Shown: positions 10,201-18,895 of the stretch, piece after piece | Position numbering within the stretch: the first letter of the stretch is position 1 | How the letters are laid out: each line of letters begins with the position of its first letter | From: DASRFR01 sp035651455 | GTDB taxonomy: Bacteria; Acidobacteriota; Terriglobia; Terriglobales; Acidobacteriaceae | Length of the DNA stretch: 64,000 bases | Direction of reading: 5' to 3' | Assembly: GCA_035651455.1 (NCBI GenBank) | Contig: DASRFR010000029.1 | Location: 248,001 to 312,000 of the forward strand | Translations under genes and position numbers: made by a program | Notes under the pieces: model-generated | What the model saw: only the letters and a program-made list of their open reading frames with translations | Databases searched by the model: none | What the model was told of the DNA's origin: nothing

Positions 10201-10699
10201 CAAGGATCAATCGCGCTTATGCGAGTATGCCGACGTGGGTGGCACGGCAGAGACGAATCTTGTTTACCATGAAGCTAGCGCGCATCGCGTAACCATCGTC
10301 GCAGAATGTACTCCGTATTGGGCCAAGCGAACCGAGATTCGGCACATACGTCACCTGACGTGTGAAGATGACGGAGCAATCGCCATCGTCGACGAAGTCA
10401 CGGGGTCAGGCGTGCATAGGCTGGAGTGGTTTTTTCATTTCGCTTCTACCCTGCATGCCGGACAGGAATTGGATGGCAGCATTTCCCTACGCGCGGCTCC
10501 CGATGGCCTCAATATCCTGCGCCTGCGCCCGAATTCGCCAGAGGCGCTCAATGTTTGTTTGAAAGGCGGAGAAACAGACCCGCTGTGTGGCTGGGTTTCG
10601 TCAAATTCCGCTCAGGTTCAACCTGCGTACGTGGCTCTCTTTAGCGCGGACGTGCAACTTCCCTTCTCTACCAGCTTTAACCTCCACCTCGGCGCATAA
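7295..10699 (+). CDS. Fusion: Wzx-type polysaccharide flippase + heparinase II/III-like lyase
   Basis: A single uninterrupted frame of 1134 aa joins two normally separate functions. Residues about 40-495 form a many-helix flippase of the polysaccharide transporter (MATE/PST) superfamily: WWIGPRAYGVFVTAIGLTTF, GPATAKLDRELKF and the later ALLGARWTPSLQVFPF are typical. After a linker with one more hydrophobic segment (about 525-545), residues 567-1134 match the heparinase II/III family. They comprise an alpha-helical toroid (DDCFTFRGI, GEPFEVATRLRNW, YHWPNNHLLLEAKAL) and a beta-sandwich with NHAHADALSFEL and FRSTAAHNTLVIDG. The flippase would translocate lipid-linked repeats; the lyase part presumably faces the periplasm and could trim or edit the polymer. 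The fusion is in one frame with no sign of frameshift. Confidence 0.85.
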   Translation: MSSQADVVELNMTPLAVKSSLSASECDRESPERNANFGTGFRYFRIHQGGIYLGLRYGLGVLISIGNMFVLTWWIGPRAYGVFVTAIGLTTFLVGLTRNGIDTYLVRRVEKPDRSLYDVASTLILAFSVALLAFGVAAVPLLRRWYGNSEFVGPYLALLVTSPLVGLAGPATAKLDRELKFTLVAQIELSGQFLALIVSLLLAWRGFGVWAPVAGQLAWQISGTIAALAAAGFVPRLRFDRAVSREMLTFGAGYTASIRTWQLRTLVNPLLVGRLVGAEGVAYVGFAIRVAEGLGFIRVAAARLAIAGLAALQKDRKQIRAALESAQTIQVIVLGPLLCAFALTSPYVVPALLGARWTPSLQVFPFVALGVLVNSIFNLQASALFVIGKQWLVLKAFALHAGLLVVSTVLLVPLLGIVGYGWADLIACGGYLFLQDGISRTIGISYRKLLPWAVAFAAPLFAPLLRPRWSVTLLLPFLAAVAIWQWGRIRYRIGSGEGQIGREIARQMRHVLTFVLKARQRGPTYVLAVATYVLRSFAYSVGMAVLPRIKRILKTRTRDANGRQLQPSRFHFLAEEIPRITDSVPDSLKERTLAEATHILDDCFTFRGITHRFPGAINWRTRPQGNRSWEWDLNRHRYFLTLGTAYYYSGREQCLDKLIELWDEWIAANPVAASPAWGEPFEVATRLRNWIFAFCLLERSGKASQVRLDSLVHAICTHAHFLYSHLEYHWPNNHLLLEAKALYEAALVFPDHDRSRAWSRRGAETVEREIVRQISSDGAHVENCSMYHRIISGELHQLAMLCRRLGRPLSPQAEDRIQKSIEFSAAMLRRDGTAALLGDSAMDDTNLRFEFAQPASRDLNYWVQPATASASAPPHGSAHLQSQISRDSGYAFITSRDSERQFHLSFDFGPFSRCPAANHAHADALSFELYAHRRPLIVDPGVYLPWGDDGAWARYFRSTAAHNTLVIDGKDQSRLCEYADVGGTAETNLVYHEASAHRVTIVAECTPYWAKRTEIRHIRHLTCEDDGAIAIVDEVTGSGVHRLEWFFHFASTLHAGQELDGSISLRAAPDGLNILRLRPNSPEALNVCLKGGETDPLCGWVSSNSAQVQPAYVALFSADVQLPFSTSFNLHLGA

Positions 10700-10711
10700 A
10701 CCCCGAAGTCC

Positions 10712-11956
10712 TTGCCGACGATTGCCTACATTGCGAACCAATTTCCCTCCCCGGTCGAACCGTACGTGATCGATGAGGTTTGCGAACTACGCAGGCGAGG
10801 CATCAACGTGATTACGGTCAGCGCGCAGCACATCGACACTCGCCAGCTTAACGATGGCTTAAGAGACTTCTGTTCCAGCTCGATCGTTCTCGACAGACCG
10901 CCCGTACTTCTCCTGATCTCCGCCCTGTGGCTATGCATCCGAAAGCTAAGGTTGATTTCTGACGTCTGCTGGCGAATCCTGACCGGGCGCGAGACATTCA
11001 GACGAAAGATCGGGGCTGTCGCTCACACCTGCCTGGGCGCATGCCTGGCATTGCAATTAAGCGGCTATGATGTGGAGCACATCCATACACATCATGGCTA
11101 CTTTGCCTCATGGGTCGCCATGGTGGCTGCGCGCCTCCTGAATATCAGCTTCAGCATGACTCTGCATGGCTCCGATCTGCTTCTGCATGGGGCATATCTG
11201 GACCTGAAGCTTGCAAGTTGCAGCACGTGTTATACGATTTCCGAGTACAACCTGCGATTTATTCGGGCGCACTATCCACGTGCTCACCGCGGAAAAGTTG
11301 TCCTGCAGCGAATGGGGGTAGACAGCGTCTCTCCCTCTGCGGCACTGGCTGTAATCAACCCAGCGCAGTTTACTTTTGTGGCGGTCGGCCGCCTCCATCC
11401 GGTTAAGAACTTTGAATTTCTGATTGAGTGTTGCCGAGCTTTGCGAGCCGAGAATTTTGAATTCTGCTGTCGCATTGCGGGGGAGGGCCCGGAACGGAGC
11501 AAGCTCGAGCGCCTGTGCCGGCAGTCCGGTCTGGAAAACCACGTGCTTTTCCTCGGCCATGTCGCCCAGCAAGATCTTGCCGGCGTTTACGCCGATAGCG
11601 ATATCGTTCTTTGCACCAGCCGGAGCGAAGGCATTCCGCTGAGTTTGATGGAGGCGATGGTCCGCAGCAAGGTCGTACTCGCGCCTCGGATCACTGGAAT
11701 CCCCGAGCTTGTTATTCAGGGTCAAACCGGCTTCCTGTACACGCCGGGATCGACTCAGGACTTTCTAACCAAGCTGCACTTTATTTGCGATTCATGGCAA
11801 CAGCTAGGTGACGTGCGCTGTGCTGCGCGCGCGCACGTCTTGGCACACTTCAATCGCGAAACAAACCTGGACCGCTTCTGCACTCTTCTACTTTCGAATC
11901 TCATGACCACCGAAGGACGTATCAGCCATGCGAATCCTGTTTTGCAACAAATATAA
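10712..11956 (+). CDS. Family 4 glycosyltransferase (WcaL/AmsK-like)
   Basis: This is a GT-B fold retaining glycosyltransferase. The N-terminal domain opens IAYIANQFPSPVEPYV; the C-terminal domain has GRLHPVKNFEFLIE, then GEGPERSKLERL, SDIVLCTSRSEGIPLSLMEAM (the E-x7-E nucleotide-sugar motif) and PELVIQGQTGFL. It resembles colanic-acid and amylovoran enzymes such as WcaL/AmsK that start with a similar short leader. The start is TTG at 10712, twelve bases after the fusion gene's stop; no ATG near the expected N-terminus is in frame. The 3' end overlaps the next gene by 29 bases. Acts on lipid-linked acceptor in the cytoplasm; donor unknown. Confidence 0.85.
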   Translation: MPTIAYIANQFPSPVEPYVIDEVCELRRRGINVITVSAQHIDTRQLNDGLRDFCSSSIVLDRPPVLLLISALWLCIRKLRLISDVCWRILTGRETFRRKIGAVAHTCLGACLALQLSGYDVEHIHTHHGYFASWVAMVAARLLNISFSMTLHGSDLLLHGAYLDLKLASCSTCYTISEYNLRFIRAHYPRAHRGKVVLQRMGVDSVSPSAALAVINPAQFTFVAVGRLHPVKNFEFLIECCRALRAENFEFCCRIAGEGPERSKLERLCRQSGLENHVLFLGHVAQQDLAGVYADSDIVLCTSRSEGIPLSLMEAMVRSKVVLAPRITGIPELVIQGQTGFLYTPGSTQDFLTKLHFICDSWQQLGDVRCAARAHVLAHFNRETNLDRFCTLLLSNLMTTEGRISHANPVLQQI

Positions 11957-14369
11957 CTTTCCTTTTAGCGGGACCGAGGTCTACCTCTCCGAACTCACGT
12001 CACTACTGCGGTCGGAGGGCCATCAGACCGCCAGTTTCGGAATGTCCGATATGCGGGGCGCAACTTCCGAATACTCCCGCTTCCTTGTGCCTCATCTCGA
12101 CTTCAAGGATCCCCAACACGGTCCAGTAAGCCGCGCGAGGCTCGCCGCTCATGCCATCTACTCACTCAGTGCGCGCAAACGCCTTCGCTCTTTAATCCGC
12201 GAATTCAAACCGGACGTCGCTCACGTGCGAAACATATATCACCACCTGTCGCCGTCAATTCTGTGGGAGCTAAACGCGCATGGAATTCCTGTGATCTACC
12301 ACCTGAATGATTTCAAGCTGCTGTGCCCGAGCTACAACTGTGTCGCAGATGGCAGTGCCTGCGAACTCTGCAATCGCGGCAAGTTCTGGCATGTATTGAC
12401 GGCCGGATGTTATCCGGGCGCCGGTGCGCGGGGGATACTCGCGATGGAGGCTTACGTTCATCAGTGGCTGCGTACGTACCAGCACTGCGTGAGCCGCTTC
12501 CTGGCGCCCAGCTATTTTGTTCGTGAAAAGCTGGCCGCAAACGGATGGGACGAAAAGCGGATTCAGGTGCTTTACCACTTCCAGAAATTGCCCCGGTGGG
12601 ATACACAGCCAGTTTCCAATAACGCCGCGGTGCTCTACTTTGGCAGGTTGTCGCGTGAGAAAGGATTGCGCGACCTTCTTCTGGCTATGCAGCGCCTGCC
12701 GGAGATTAACCTGCTTGTCGTCGGCGATGGACCACAGCGGACAGAACTGCAAACCACTGCAGCGTCTTTGTCATTGCGGAACGTGCAGTTTGCGGGGCAT
12801 CTCGAAGGAGCCGAGCTTTACGAAAGAATCGGGGCGTCATGTTTTACGCTCATGCCGTCGCACGCCTACGAGACCTTCGGCAAGACGATCTTGGAGTCGT
12901 ATGCACACGGTCGCGCGGTAATCGCCTCCGACCTGGGGCCGCGGCGAGAACTGATCGTGCACGGCAGAACCGGCCTGTTGTTCGAAGCGGGAAAAGTTGA
13001 GCAGCTGGCGGCCGCAATTTCGTTGCTCCATAGCAATCCCGAAGCTGCTACAAAAATGGGTTCTGCCGGCCGTGAATTGGTGCGATTGCGCCACACCCCG
13101 GAGCATCACTACAACACATTGGTGCAACTTTACGAAGAGCTGTCGCACAAAAACCAACCGCAATTTGCTGTGCCCGGACCAGCCAAGCCCCGCCTCCGCA
13201 TCGCCTTCGTCGGAGGGCGCGGAGTTGTTTCCAAATACAGCGGCATCGAAGCCTGCTACGAAGAGGTCGGCAAACGCCTGGTAGCAATGGGACACGAAGT
13301 CACGATCTATTGCCGGACGTACTTCACTCCGAACACCGATGAATACGAAGGTATGCGCCTGGTCCGGCTCCCCACCATCCGGTCCAAGCATCTTGAAACC
13401 GCCGTGCACACCTTGCTGAGCAGTGTGCACTCAATGTTCAGCCGAAACCAGATCGTGCACTACCACGCCCTCGGGCCTGCATTGTTTTCGTTTCTGCCGC
13501 GTCTCACTGGCAAGAAGACAGCAGTCACCGTGCAGGGACTGGATTGGCAGCGAAAGAAATGGGGACCGATTGCGCGCGCAGTATTGCAACTCGGCGAGAA
13601 GGCGGCGATCAGCTTTCCGAACCTGACGGTGGTTGTCTCAAAGACCCTGCACGCTTATTATGCGAGCCGCTACAGGGCCGTGCCTTCATTCATACCCAAC
13701 GGCACTGACGTGTATCCTCGGATCACCGCCAAGCAAATCTTGAAATGGGAACTACAGCCCGGCAAGTACATCTTGTTTCTGGGCCGTTTTTCACCAGAGA
13801 AAAACTGCGAGCTTCTAATTGATGCCTACGAGAAGCTGGACACGCCCGTGAAACTGGTGTTGGCCGGGGGATCAAGCCATTGCGACGATTACGCGTGGAA
13901 CCTGCGAAAACGAGAGAACGAGCGCATACGGATCCTCGACTGGGTCTTCGGCGAGAGCCTGCTGGAGCTGCTGACAAATGCCATGTTATTTGTGCTGCCA
14001 TCCGATCTGGAAGGCTTATCGCTTGCTTTGCTGGACGCCATGGGAGCGGGTATCTGCGTGTTAACCAGCGACATAGCGGAAAATCGAGAACTCGTGGACG
14101 ACGGTGCAGGATTTACCTTCCGCCGCGGAGATCGCGATGACCTGGCCCGCATGCTTCGCCTGCTCATTTGCGATCCACAGGTTCGAATGGCCGCAGGCCA
14201 GCGCGCGCAGGAAAGAGTCCGCACTGGATACTTGTGGAGGAAGATTACGCAAGAACACGAGCGTGCTTACTTGCGTCTGATTGGCCAGAACGAAGATGCG
14301 GGTGCGCAGGCGGTACCCAGTTATGAAGTTTGCAAACGCATGCCGCAGGAGGAAGAACAAATCGCGTAA
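11928..14369 (+). CDS. Tandem double family 4 glycosyltransferase (two GT-B modules)
   Basis: This 813-aa protein contains two complete GT4 modules. The first (about residues 1-405) starts FCNKYNFPFSGTEVYLSEL and carries YFGRLSREKGLRDLL and MPSHAYETFGKTILESYAHG. The second (about 415-800) starts RIAFVGGRGVVSKYSGIE and carries LFLGRFSPEKNCELLIDAY and VLPSDLEGLSLALLDAMGAG. Each has a Rossmann-like glycine region, the E-x7-E motif and a closing helix, so both could be active and add two successive sugars. The start is ATG 11928 inside the 3' end of the preceding glycosyltransferase gene. The two modules are only distantly similar, so the protein is more likely a fusion of two genes than a recent internal duplication. 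Confidence 0.85.
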   Translation: MRILFCNKYNFPFSGTEVYLSELTSLLRSEGHQTASFGMSDMRGATSEYSRFLVPHLDFKDPQHGPVSRARLAAHAIYSLSARKRLRSLIREFKPDVAHVRNIYHHLSPSILWELNAHGIPVIYHLNDFKLLCPSYNCVADGSACELCNRGKFWHVLTAGCYPGAGARGILAMEAYVHQWLRTYQHCVSRFLAPSYFVREKLAANGWDEKRIQVLYHFQKLPRWDTQPVSNNAAVLYFGRLSREKGLRDLLLAMQRLPEINLLVVGDGPQRTELQTTAASLSLRNVQFAGHLEGAELYERIGASCFTLMPSHAYETFGKTILESYAHGRAVIASDLGPRRELIVHGRTGLLFEAGKVEQLAAAISLLHSNPEAATKMGSAGRELVRLRHTPEHHYNTLVQLYEELSHKNQPQFAVPGPAKPRLRIAFVGGRGVVSKYSGIEACYEEVGKRLVAMGHEVTIYCRTYFTPNTDEYEGMRLVRLPTIRSKHLETAVHTLLSSVHSMFSRNQIVHYHALGPALFSFLPRLTGKKTAVTVQGLDWQRKKWGPIARAVLQLGEKAAISFPNLTVVVSKTLHAYYASRYRAVPSFIPNGTDVYPRITAKQILKWELQPGKYILFLGRFSPEKNCELLIDAYEKLDTPVKLVLAGGSSHCDDYAWNLRKRENERIRILDWVFGESLLELLTNAMLFVLPSDLEGLSLALLDAMGAGICVLTSDIAENRELVDDGAGFTFRRGDRDDLARMLRLLICDPQVRMAAGQRAQERVRTGYLWRKITQEHERAYLRLIGQNEDAGAQAVPSYEVCKRMPQEEEQIA

Positions 14370-15837
14370 CGGTTCCGACAAGCTTCCGTTTTGCTTCACC
14401 GTGCGCTCCGCGGTAGCGCTGATCGTGAGCATGGGCCTTTGCTGCCCGGCTCTAGCGACAACCTATTATGTGAGCGCCCGCGGCGGCGACGACGCGAAGT
14501 CCGGGCTGAGTACCGGTGAGGCATGGAAGAGTATCGCACGTGTAAACCGTACGGCATTCCGGCCGGGGGACAAAATTCGCCTTCGTCGAGGGGAAATCTG
14601 GCCCGAGACTTTGCGGCCTTCATCCTCAGGCAGCCCTGGAAACGTGATCACGTTCGGCGCCTACGCGACTGGGCCAAAACCAATTATTACGGGAAGTGAT
14701 CCGTCGCAGGACAACGCCGGCAATGGCAGCAAGATTCCTGCGCGTGACTATAACATTGACAACAACGAGCAGAGTCACATTCTCTACGAAGACCTGGACC
14801 TTCAGCACGCGCGCCAAGGCCTGCGCATTTATGCATGGACGAAGGGAATCTGCGATATCACGTTACGCAACAGCATAGTGACGCCAGAACAACGCGTGGG
14901 GAAGGGAACCGCCGGAGTCTATGCCAGCGCCCACAGCAGCACAATTTCCGATATTACGGTCGCGAACAGCGTTTTTCGGCCGAATCCCACCGGCCTCGAG
15001 AATTGGGGTGTCTATTTGGTGCAGGGAGTGTCGGGGTTTCGCATCGTCGATAACGAGTTGGGTTCCGCGGGCGAGGACGCGATCACCATCTGGCACAGTC
15101 AAGATGGCCTGATCGCCCACAACCGTGGAGGCGGTAATGGGGAGAACACCATTGATGTCAAAGATAGCCACGACATCGTCATTCGCGACAATTCGGGCGA
15201 TGGCGACGGCGAGTACAACATTGTCGTGCACAGCGTGGACTCCGATCAGCTTACTTACAATGTCACTCTCAAAGAGAACGTTTGCCGGCGCGGCGGGCAA
15301 CAGGGCGAACTCACAGCAGGCATTGCCCTGCTATGCACCCGTCGTGTGCGAGTCATCGGCAATGTCGTCGAACAAGCCTATGGTCCCGGCATTTTCGACA
15401 ATGACCGCGGCCAACCCTCAAGAAATGAGATCTTGCAGAACCGGTTAGCCGGCAATGGCACCAACCAGACAACGGGGAGCATTACGCTGGAAGATGTTGC
15501 CGATGTTCGCGTCACAGGGAACACTGTTCGAGCACAAGGATCGAACGGTTTTGCGCTAGTCGTCCAGGGGACACGACGCGCAGCTCCTGTCATTTTGAGC
15601 GGGAATACCTTCTTCCCGGGAACTAATCGCGTCATCTTTCTCGCGCCTCCGGGCGAACACGCCGTTCTTGCGGATAAAAACTTGTATTACTCCTCGCTCG
15701 GGACCGCTGTCTTTCGGGTGGACCAGCAAGAGTTTAGCTTCGAAGCGTGGCAGATCAGAACTGGCCAAGATGCGCGCTCCCGCCTTCTACCGCCCGAAGC
15801 AATTCCTGCCCCTTTTTCCCTTTCACAGCCACACTGA
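14323..15837 (+). CDS. Secreted right-handed beta-helix repeat protein
   Basis: The N-terminus has a long basic stretch, a hydrophobic core and a CPALA cleavage-like site, so it is probably exported. The mature part opens TYYVSARGGDDAKSG and LSTGEAWKSIARVN, then RPGDKIRLRRGE, which is the usual start of parallel beta-helix proteins. Repeated short strands with Asn/Val/Gly follow (for example SGFRIVDNELG, DGLIAHNRGGG, HDIVIRDNSGD, VRVIGNVVEQA, VRVTGNTVRAQ). Such folds often bind, lyse or epimerise polysaccharide; placement inside the EPS locus suggests the polymer is the substrate. No catalytic residues can be assigned. The frame is open from TTG 14281, but ATG 14323 is chosen; it still overlaps the glycosyltransferase gene by 47 bases. 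Confidence 0.8.
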   Translation: MKFANACRRRKNKSRNGSDKLPFCFTVRSAVALIVSMGLCCPALATTYYVSARGGDDAKSGLSTGEAWKSIARVNRTAFRPGDKIRLRRGEIWPETLRPSSSGSPGNVITFGAYATGPKPIITGSDPSQDNAGNGSKIPARDYNIDNNEQSHILYEDLDLQHARQGLRIYAWTKGICDITLRNSIVTPEQRVGKGTAGVYASAHSSTISDITVANSVFRPNPTGLENWGVYLVQGVSGFRIVDNELGSAGEDAITIWHSQDGLIAHNRGGGNGENTIDVKDSHDIVIRDNSGDGDGEYNIVVHSVDSDQLTYNVTLKENVCRRGGQQGELTAGIALLCTRRVRVIGNVVEQAYGPGIFDNDRGQPSRNEILQNRLAGNGTNQTTGSITLEDVADVRVTGNTVRAQGSNGFALVVQGTRRAAPVILSGNTFFPGTNRVIFLAPPGEHAVLADKNLYYSSLGTAVFRVDQQEFSFEAWQIRTGQDARSRLLPPEAIPAPFSLSQPH

Positions 15838-15960
15838 ACAGTGGCACGTGCACCCCCGCGTTCTCATGCTGGACGAACCTTCGCGGTCGTCTGCCCATCC
15901 ATTACAATGAATTAACTCTGGCGGGTGATGTTTCTTTGCCGAGCTAGCAGCCATCTTTTC

Positions 15961-17040
15961 ATGAACAATACAATTCTGGTAACAGGCGGCGCCGGGTTTA
16001 TCGGCTCCAACTTCATTTTGCAGTGGATTGCTACAGAGGGCACCCCGGTCGTCAATCTCGACAAGCTTACTTACGCGGGCAACATTCGCAACCTGCTTTC
16101 TGTGTCCTCGGATTCCCGATATACGCTAGTTCAGGGAGACATCGTAGACCGTGAGCTGGTGCGCAGTCTCCTGCAGCATCACAAGCCCCGGGCAATAGTT
16201 CACTTCGCTGCCGAAAGCCATGTGGATCGCTCCATCCGCGGTCCGGATGATTTCATTCGCACCAACCTGCAGGGCACTTTCAGCCTCCTGGAAGAGGCCC
16301 GCGCGTACTGCTCAAATCTGCAGGGCTCAGAGCGTTCGCGCTTTCGTTTTCTGCACGTCTCGACGGATGAGGTCTTCGGCTCCCTCGGGCCGGACGACCC
16401 TGCCTTCAACGAGCAGACGCCGTACGCGCCCAACAGCCCGTATTCCGCTTCCAAGGCGGGATCTGACCACTTGGTGCGAGCTTACTATCACACCTATGGA
16501 CTGCCCACACTGACCACCAACTGCTCCAACAACTACGGCCCTTATCAGTTTCCGGAGAAGCTGATCCCGCTGACGATCTTGAACGCGTGTACTGGGAAGC
16601 CACTCCCAGTCTACGGAGATGGTCAGAACGTACGCGACTGGTTGTACGTGGAAGACCATTGCGAAGCCATTCGCACGGTACTGGCTCGCGGCGGCGTGGC
16701 CGAAACCTATAATATCGGCGGCTGTAACCAGATGCGGAACATCGACGTGGTTGAGACCATCTGTTCAATCCTGGATGAATTGCGCCCCGCGGATCCAGCG
16801 ACCCCGCACAAGACATTAATCACAATGGTGAGGGATCGCCCGGGACACGACCGTCGATATGCGATGAACGCCGACAAAATTCAGCGCGAACTCGGCTGGA
16901 AACCGCGCGAGACGTTTTCCAGCGGCATCCGCAAGACCATTCAATGGTATCTCGCGAACCAGGCATGGATCGCTGAAGTGACTAGCGGCACCTACCGGCA
17001 GTGGATCGAGACTCACTACGCCGAGAGTTCCGGCGCCTGA
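15961..17040 (+). CDS. rfbB: dTDP-glucose 4,6-dehydratase
   Basis: This enzyme catalyses the second step of dTDP-L-rhamnose synthesis, converting dTDP-glucose to dTDP-4-keto-6-deoxyglucose with bound NAD. It has the extended SDR signature: [11 protein letters not shown] at the N-terminus, [29 protein letters not shown] and the [10 protein letters not shown] catalytic YxxxK, then [15 protein letters not shown] and [12 protein letters not shown]. Length (about 360 aa) is normal. GTG 15925 and ATG 15928 lie upstream in frame, but ATG 15961 places the nucleotide-binding motif at the normal distance. It is followed within 10 bases by rfbA. Confidence 0.95.
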   Translation: MNNTILVTGGAGFIGSNFILQWIATEGTPVVNLDKLTYAGNIRNLLSVSSDSRYTLVQGDIVDRELVRSLLQHHKPRAIVHFAAESHVDRSIRGPDDFIRTNLQGTFSLLEEARAYCSNLQGSERSRFRFLHVSTDEVFGSLGPDDPAFNEQTPYAPNSPYSASKAGSDHLVRAYYHTYGLPTLTTNCSNNYGPYQFPEKLIPLTILNACTGKPLPVYGDGQNVRDWLYVEDHCEAIRTVLARGGVAETYNIGGCNQMRNIDVVETICSILDELRPADPATPHKTLITMVRDRPGHDRRYAMNADKIQRELGWKPRETFSSGIRKTIQWYLANQAWIAEVTSGTYRQWIETHYAESSGA

Positions 17041-17049
17041 ACAATATTC

Positions 17050-17952
17050 ATGTCCAACACACAAGAGACAAACAAATATAAGGGAATCATTCTGGCGGGT
17101 GGGTCGGGGACGCGACTGTACCCGGTTACCCACGCTGTCTGCAAAAGCTTGCTGCCGGTGTACGACAAGCCCCTCGTCTACTACCCGCTTTCCGCTTTGA
17201 TGCTGGCCGGAATCCGCGACATCCTGGTGATCTCCACGCCGCATGATTGCCCAAAATTTGAGCAACTGCTGGGCGATGGTGCGCGTTACGGTCTGTCTAT
17301 TCAATACGCTTCGCAACCGTGTCCGGAAGGCATTGCGCAGGCATTCGTGATCGGAAAAGACTTTATTGGTTCAAGTTGCTGCGCGCTGGTTTTGGGCGAC
17401 AATATTTTCCATGGTCACGATTTGTCAAAAATGCTGCGGGATGCCAGCCAGCGGCCGAGCGGGGCCAGCGTTTTCGCTTATGCAGTAAACGATCCTGAGC
17501 GCTACGGGGTTGTGGAATTTGATGACACTGGCAGGGCGCTTAGTCTCGAAGAGAAGCCGAAGCAGCCGAAATCGCGTTATGCCGTAACCGGTCTCTACTT
17601 TTACGACAATCATGTAGTCGACATCGCGGGTTCCTTGCGGCCCTCCGCCCGAGGCGAACTGGAAATCACCGATGTGAATCGGGTCTATCTCGAACGGGGA
17701 CAACTCAACGTGATGGTAATGGGGCGCGGCATGGCTTGGCTGGATACTGGCACTCACGAGGCTCTGATGGAAGCCTCGCTGTTCATTCAAACTATTGAAC
17801 GTAGGCAAGGACTCATGGTCGCGTGCCCGGAAGAGATCGCATTACGCTCGGGGTATATTAGTGAGAGCGACGTGGAAGCCATCGCCCAACCGATGAAAAA
17901 CAACAGCTACGGACAATACTTGCTGCAGATGCTTCGGAGCAAAGTCTTTTAA
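17050..17952 (+). CDS. rfbA: Glucose-1-phosphate thymidylyltransferase
   Basis: This enzyme makes dTDP-glucose from dTTP and glucose-1-phosphate, the first step of dTDP-rhamnose synthesis. The nucleotidyltransferase signature [16 protein letters not shown] is at the N-terminus, followed by [53 protein letters not shown] and [11 protein letters not shown]. Length (300 aa) is typical of RfbA/RmlA. It sits between rfbB and rfbD with 9- and 13-base gaps, so the three are co-transcribed. Confidence 0.95.
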   Translation: MSNTQETNKYKGIILAGGSGTRLYPVTHAVCKSLLPVYDKPLVYYPLSALMLAGIRDILVISTPHDCPKFEQLLGDGARYGLSIQYASQPCPEGIAQAFVIGKDFIGSSCCALVLGDNIFHGHDLSKMLRDASQRPSGASVFAYAVNDPERYGVVEFDDTGRALSLEEKPKQPKSRYAVTGLYFYDNHVVDIAGSLRPSARGELEITDVNRVYLERGQLNVMVMGRGMAWLDTGTHEALMEASLFIQTIERRQGLMVACPEEIALRSGYISESDVEAIAQPMKNNSYGQYLLQMLRSKVF

Positions 17953-17965
17953 GGACCACGCCGGC

Positions 17966-18829
17966 ATGCGAGTCACGATATTTGGCGGCACCGGATTGCT
18001 GGGCAAGGCGCTCGTGAAGGGATGGACCGGGGATGAAGTTACCGCACTTTCGTCGAAAGATGCCGACATACGCGACCCACAGGCGGTAACAGACGCCGTA
18101 ACCCGATCGCGTCCTGACTGGATCGTATTAGCCGCGGCGTATACCGACGTGGACGGTTGCGAATCCAGGCGCGATTTGGCCTTTGATGTAAACGCGGTCG
18201 GCGCCGCGAACGTAGCTGGGGCCGCCAAGCAAGTAGGCGCGCGCCTGCTGTTCGTGAGCACCGACTACGTTTTTGACGGTCGGAGTTCCGTCCCCTACCA
18301 AGCGTTCGACGAACGCGGTCCTATGAGTGTTTATGGTGCGTCCAAAGCTACTGCCGAGGTCGCCCTCCAGCAGGTTCTTCCCCAATGCTGCATTGCCCGC
18401 ACATCATGGCTGTTTGGGGTGGGAGGAAAGTGCTTTCCCGATACAATCTTGAGGCTGGCGGCAACCCGGCCGCAGATCGATGTGGTTGACGATCAGCGTG
18501 GATGTCCGACGTATACCATCGATCTCGCGCGGGCGATCATGCAATTGTGCAGGGTCAACGCCGAGGGCATCGTTCACGCCACCAATTGGGGTGACTGCAC
18601 CTGGTTCGAGTTCGCGAGCCAGATCGTTAAAATCGCCGGACTCACAACCGCCGTAGTGCCTACCATCACGGAAAAGATGAAGCGCCCGGCGCCGCGCCCG
18701 GCGTACTCGGTTCTATCGCCCGACAGCCTGCGTAAATATCAGATCACTATGCCATCGTGGCAGGACGCTCTCGAACGCTATCTATCGGAAAGAGAACTCC
18801 AGGCGACCGCAACCCAGGCAGTTTCTTAA
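17966..18829 (+). CDS. rfbD: dTDP-4-dehydrorhamnose reductase
   Basis: This enzyme catalyses the last step of dTDP-L-rhamnose synthesis, NADPH-dependent reduction of dTDP-4-keto-rhamnose. The N-terminus carries FGGTGLLGKALVKG. WIVLAAAYTDVDGCE, FVSTDYVFDG and the catalytic MSVYGASKATAE (YxxxK) follow, then TSWLFGVGGKCFP. Length (287 aa) fits. It ends the plus-strand EPS block; the next gene is convergent. The 3,5-epimerase gene (rfbC) expected in the set is not in the window. Confidence 0.93.
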   Translation: MRVTIFGGTGLLGKALVKGWTGDEVTALSSKDADIRDPQAVTDAVTRSRPDWIVLAAAYTDVDGCESRRDLAFDVNAVGAANVAGAAKQVGARLLFVSTDYVFDGRSSVPYQAFDERGPMSVYGASKATAEVALQQVLPQCCIARTSWLFGVGGKCFPDTILRLAATRPQIDVVDDQRGCPTYTIDLARAIMQLCRVNAEGIVHATNWGDCTWFEFASQIVKIAGLTTAVVPTITEKMKRPAPRPAYSVLSPDSLRKYQITMPSWQDALERYLSERELQATATQAVS

Positions 18830-18895
18830 GTTGAGAAGGTTCTGTTTAATCGTAACTGGGGCCCCGCTACGGTTCGGAGCTCGCGGTCTCGTGGC

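Noticed and set aside
18851..18871. Palindrome CGTAACTGGGGCCCCGCTACG between rfbD and the pseudokinase gene as terminator
   Set aside because: The central GGGGCCCC leaves no loop, the outer arms pair poorly and there is no U-tract.
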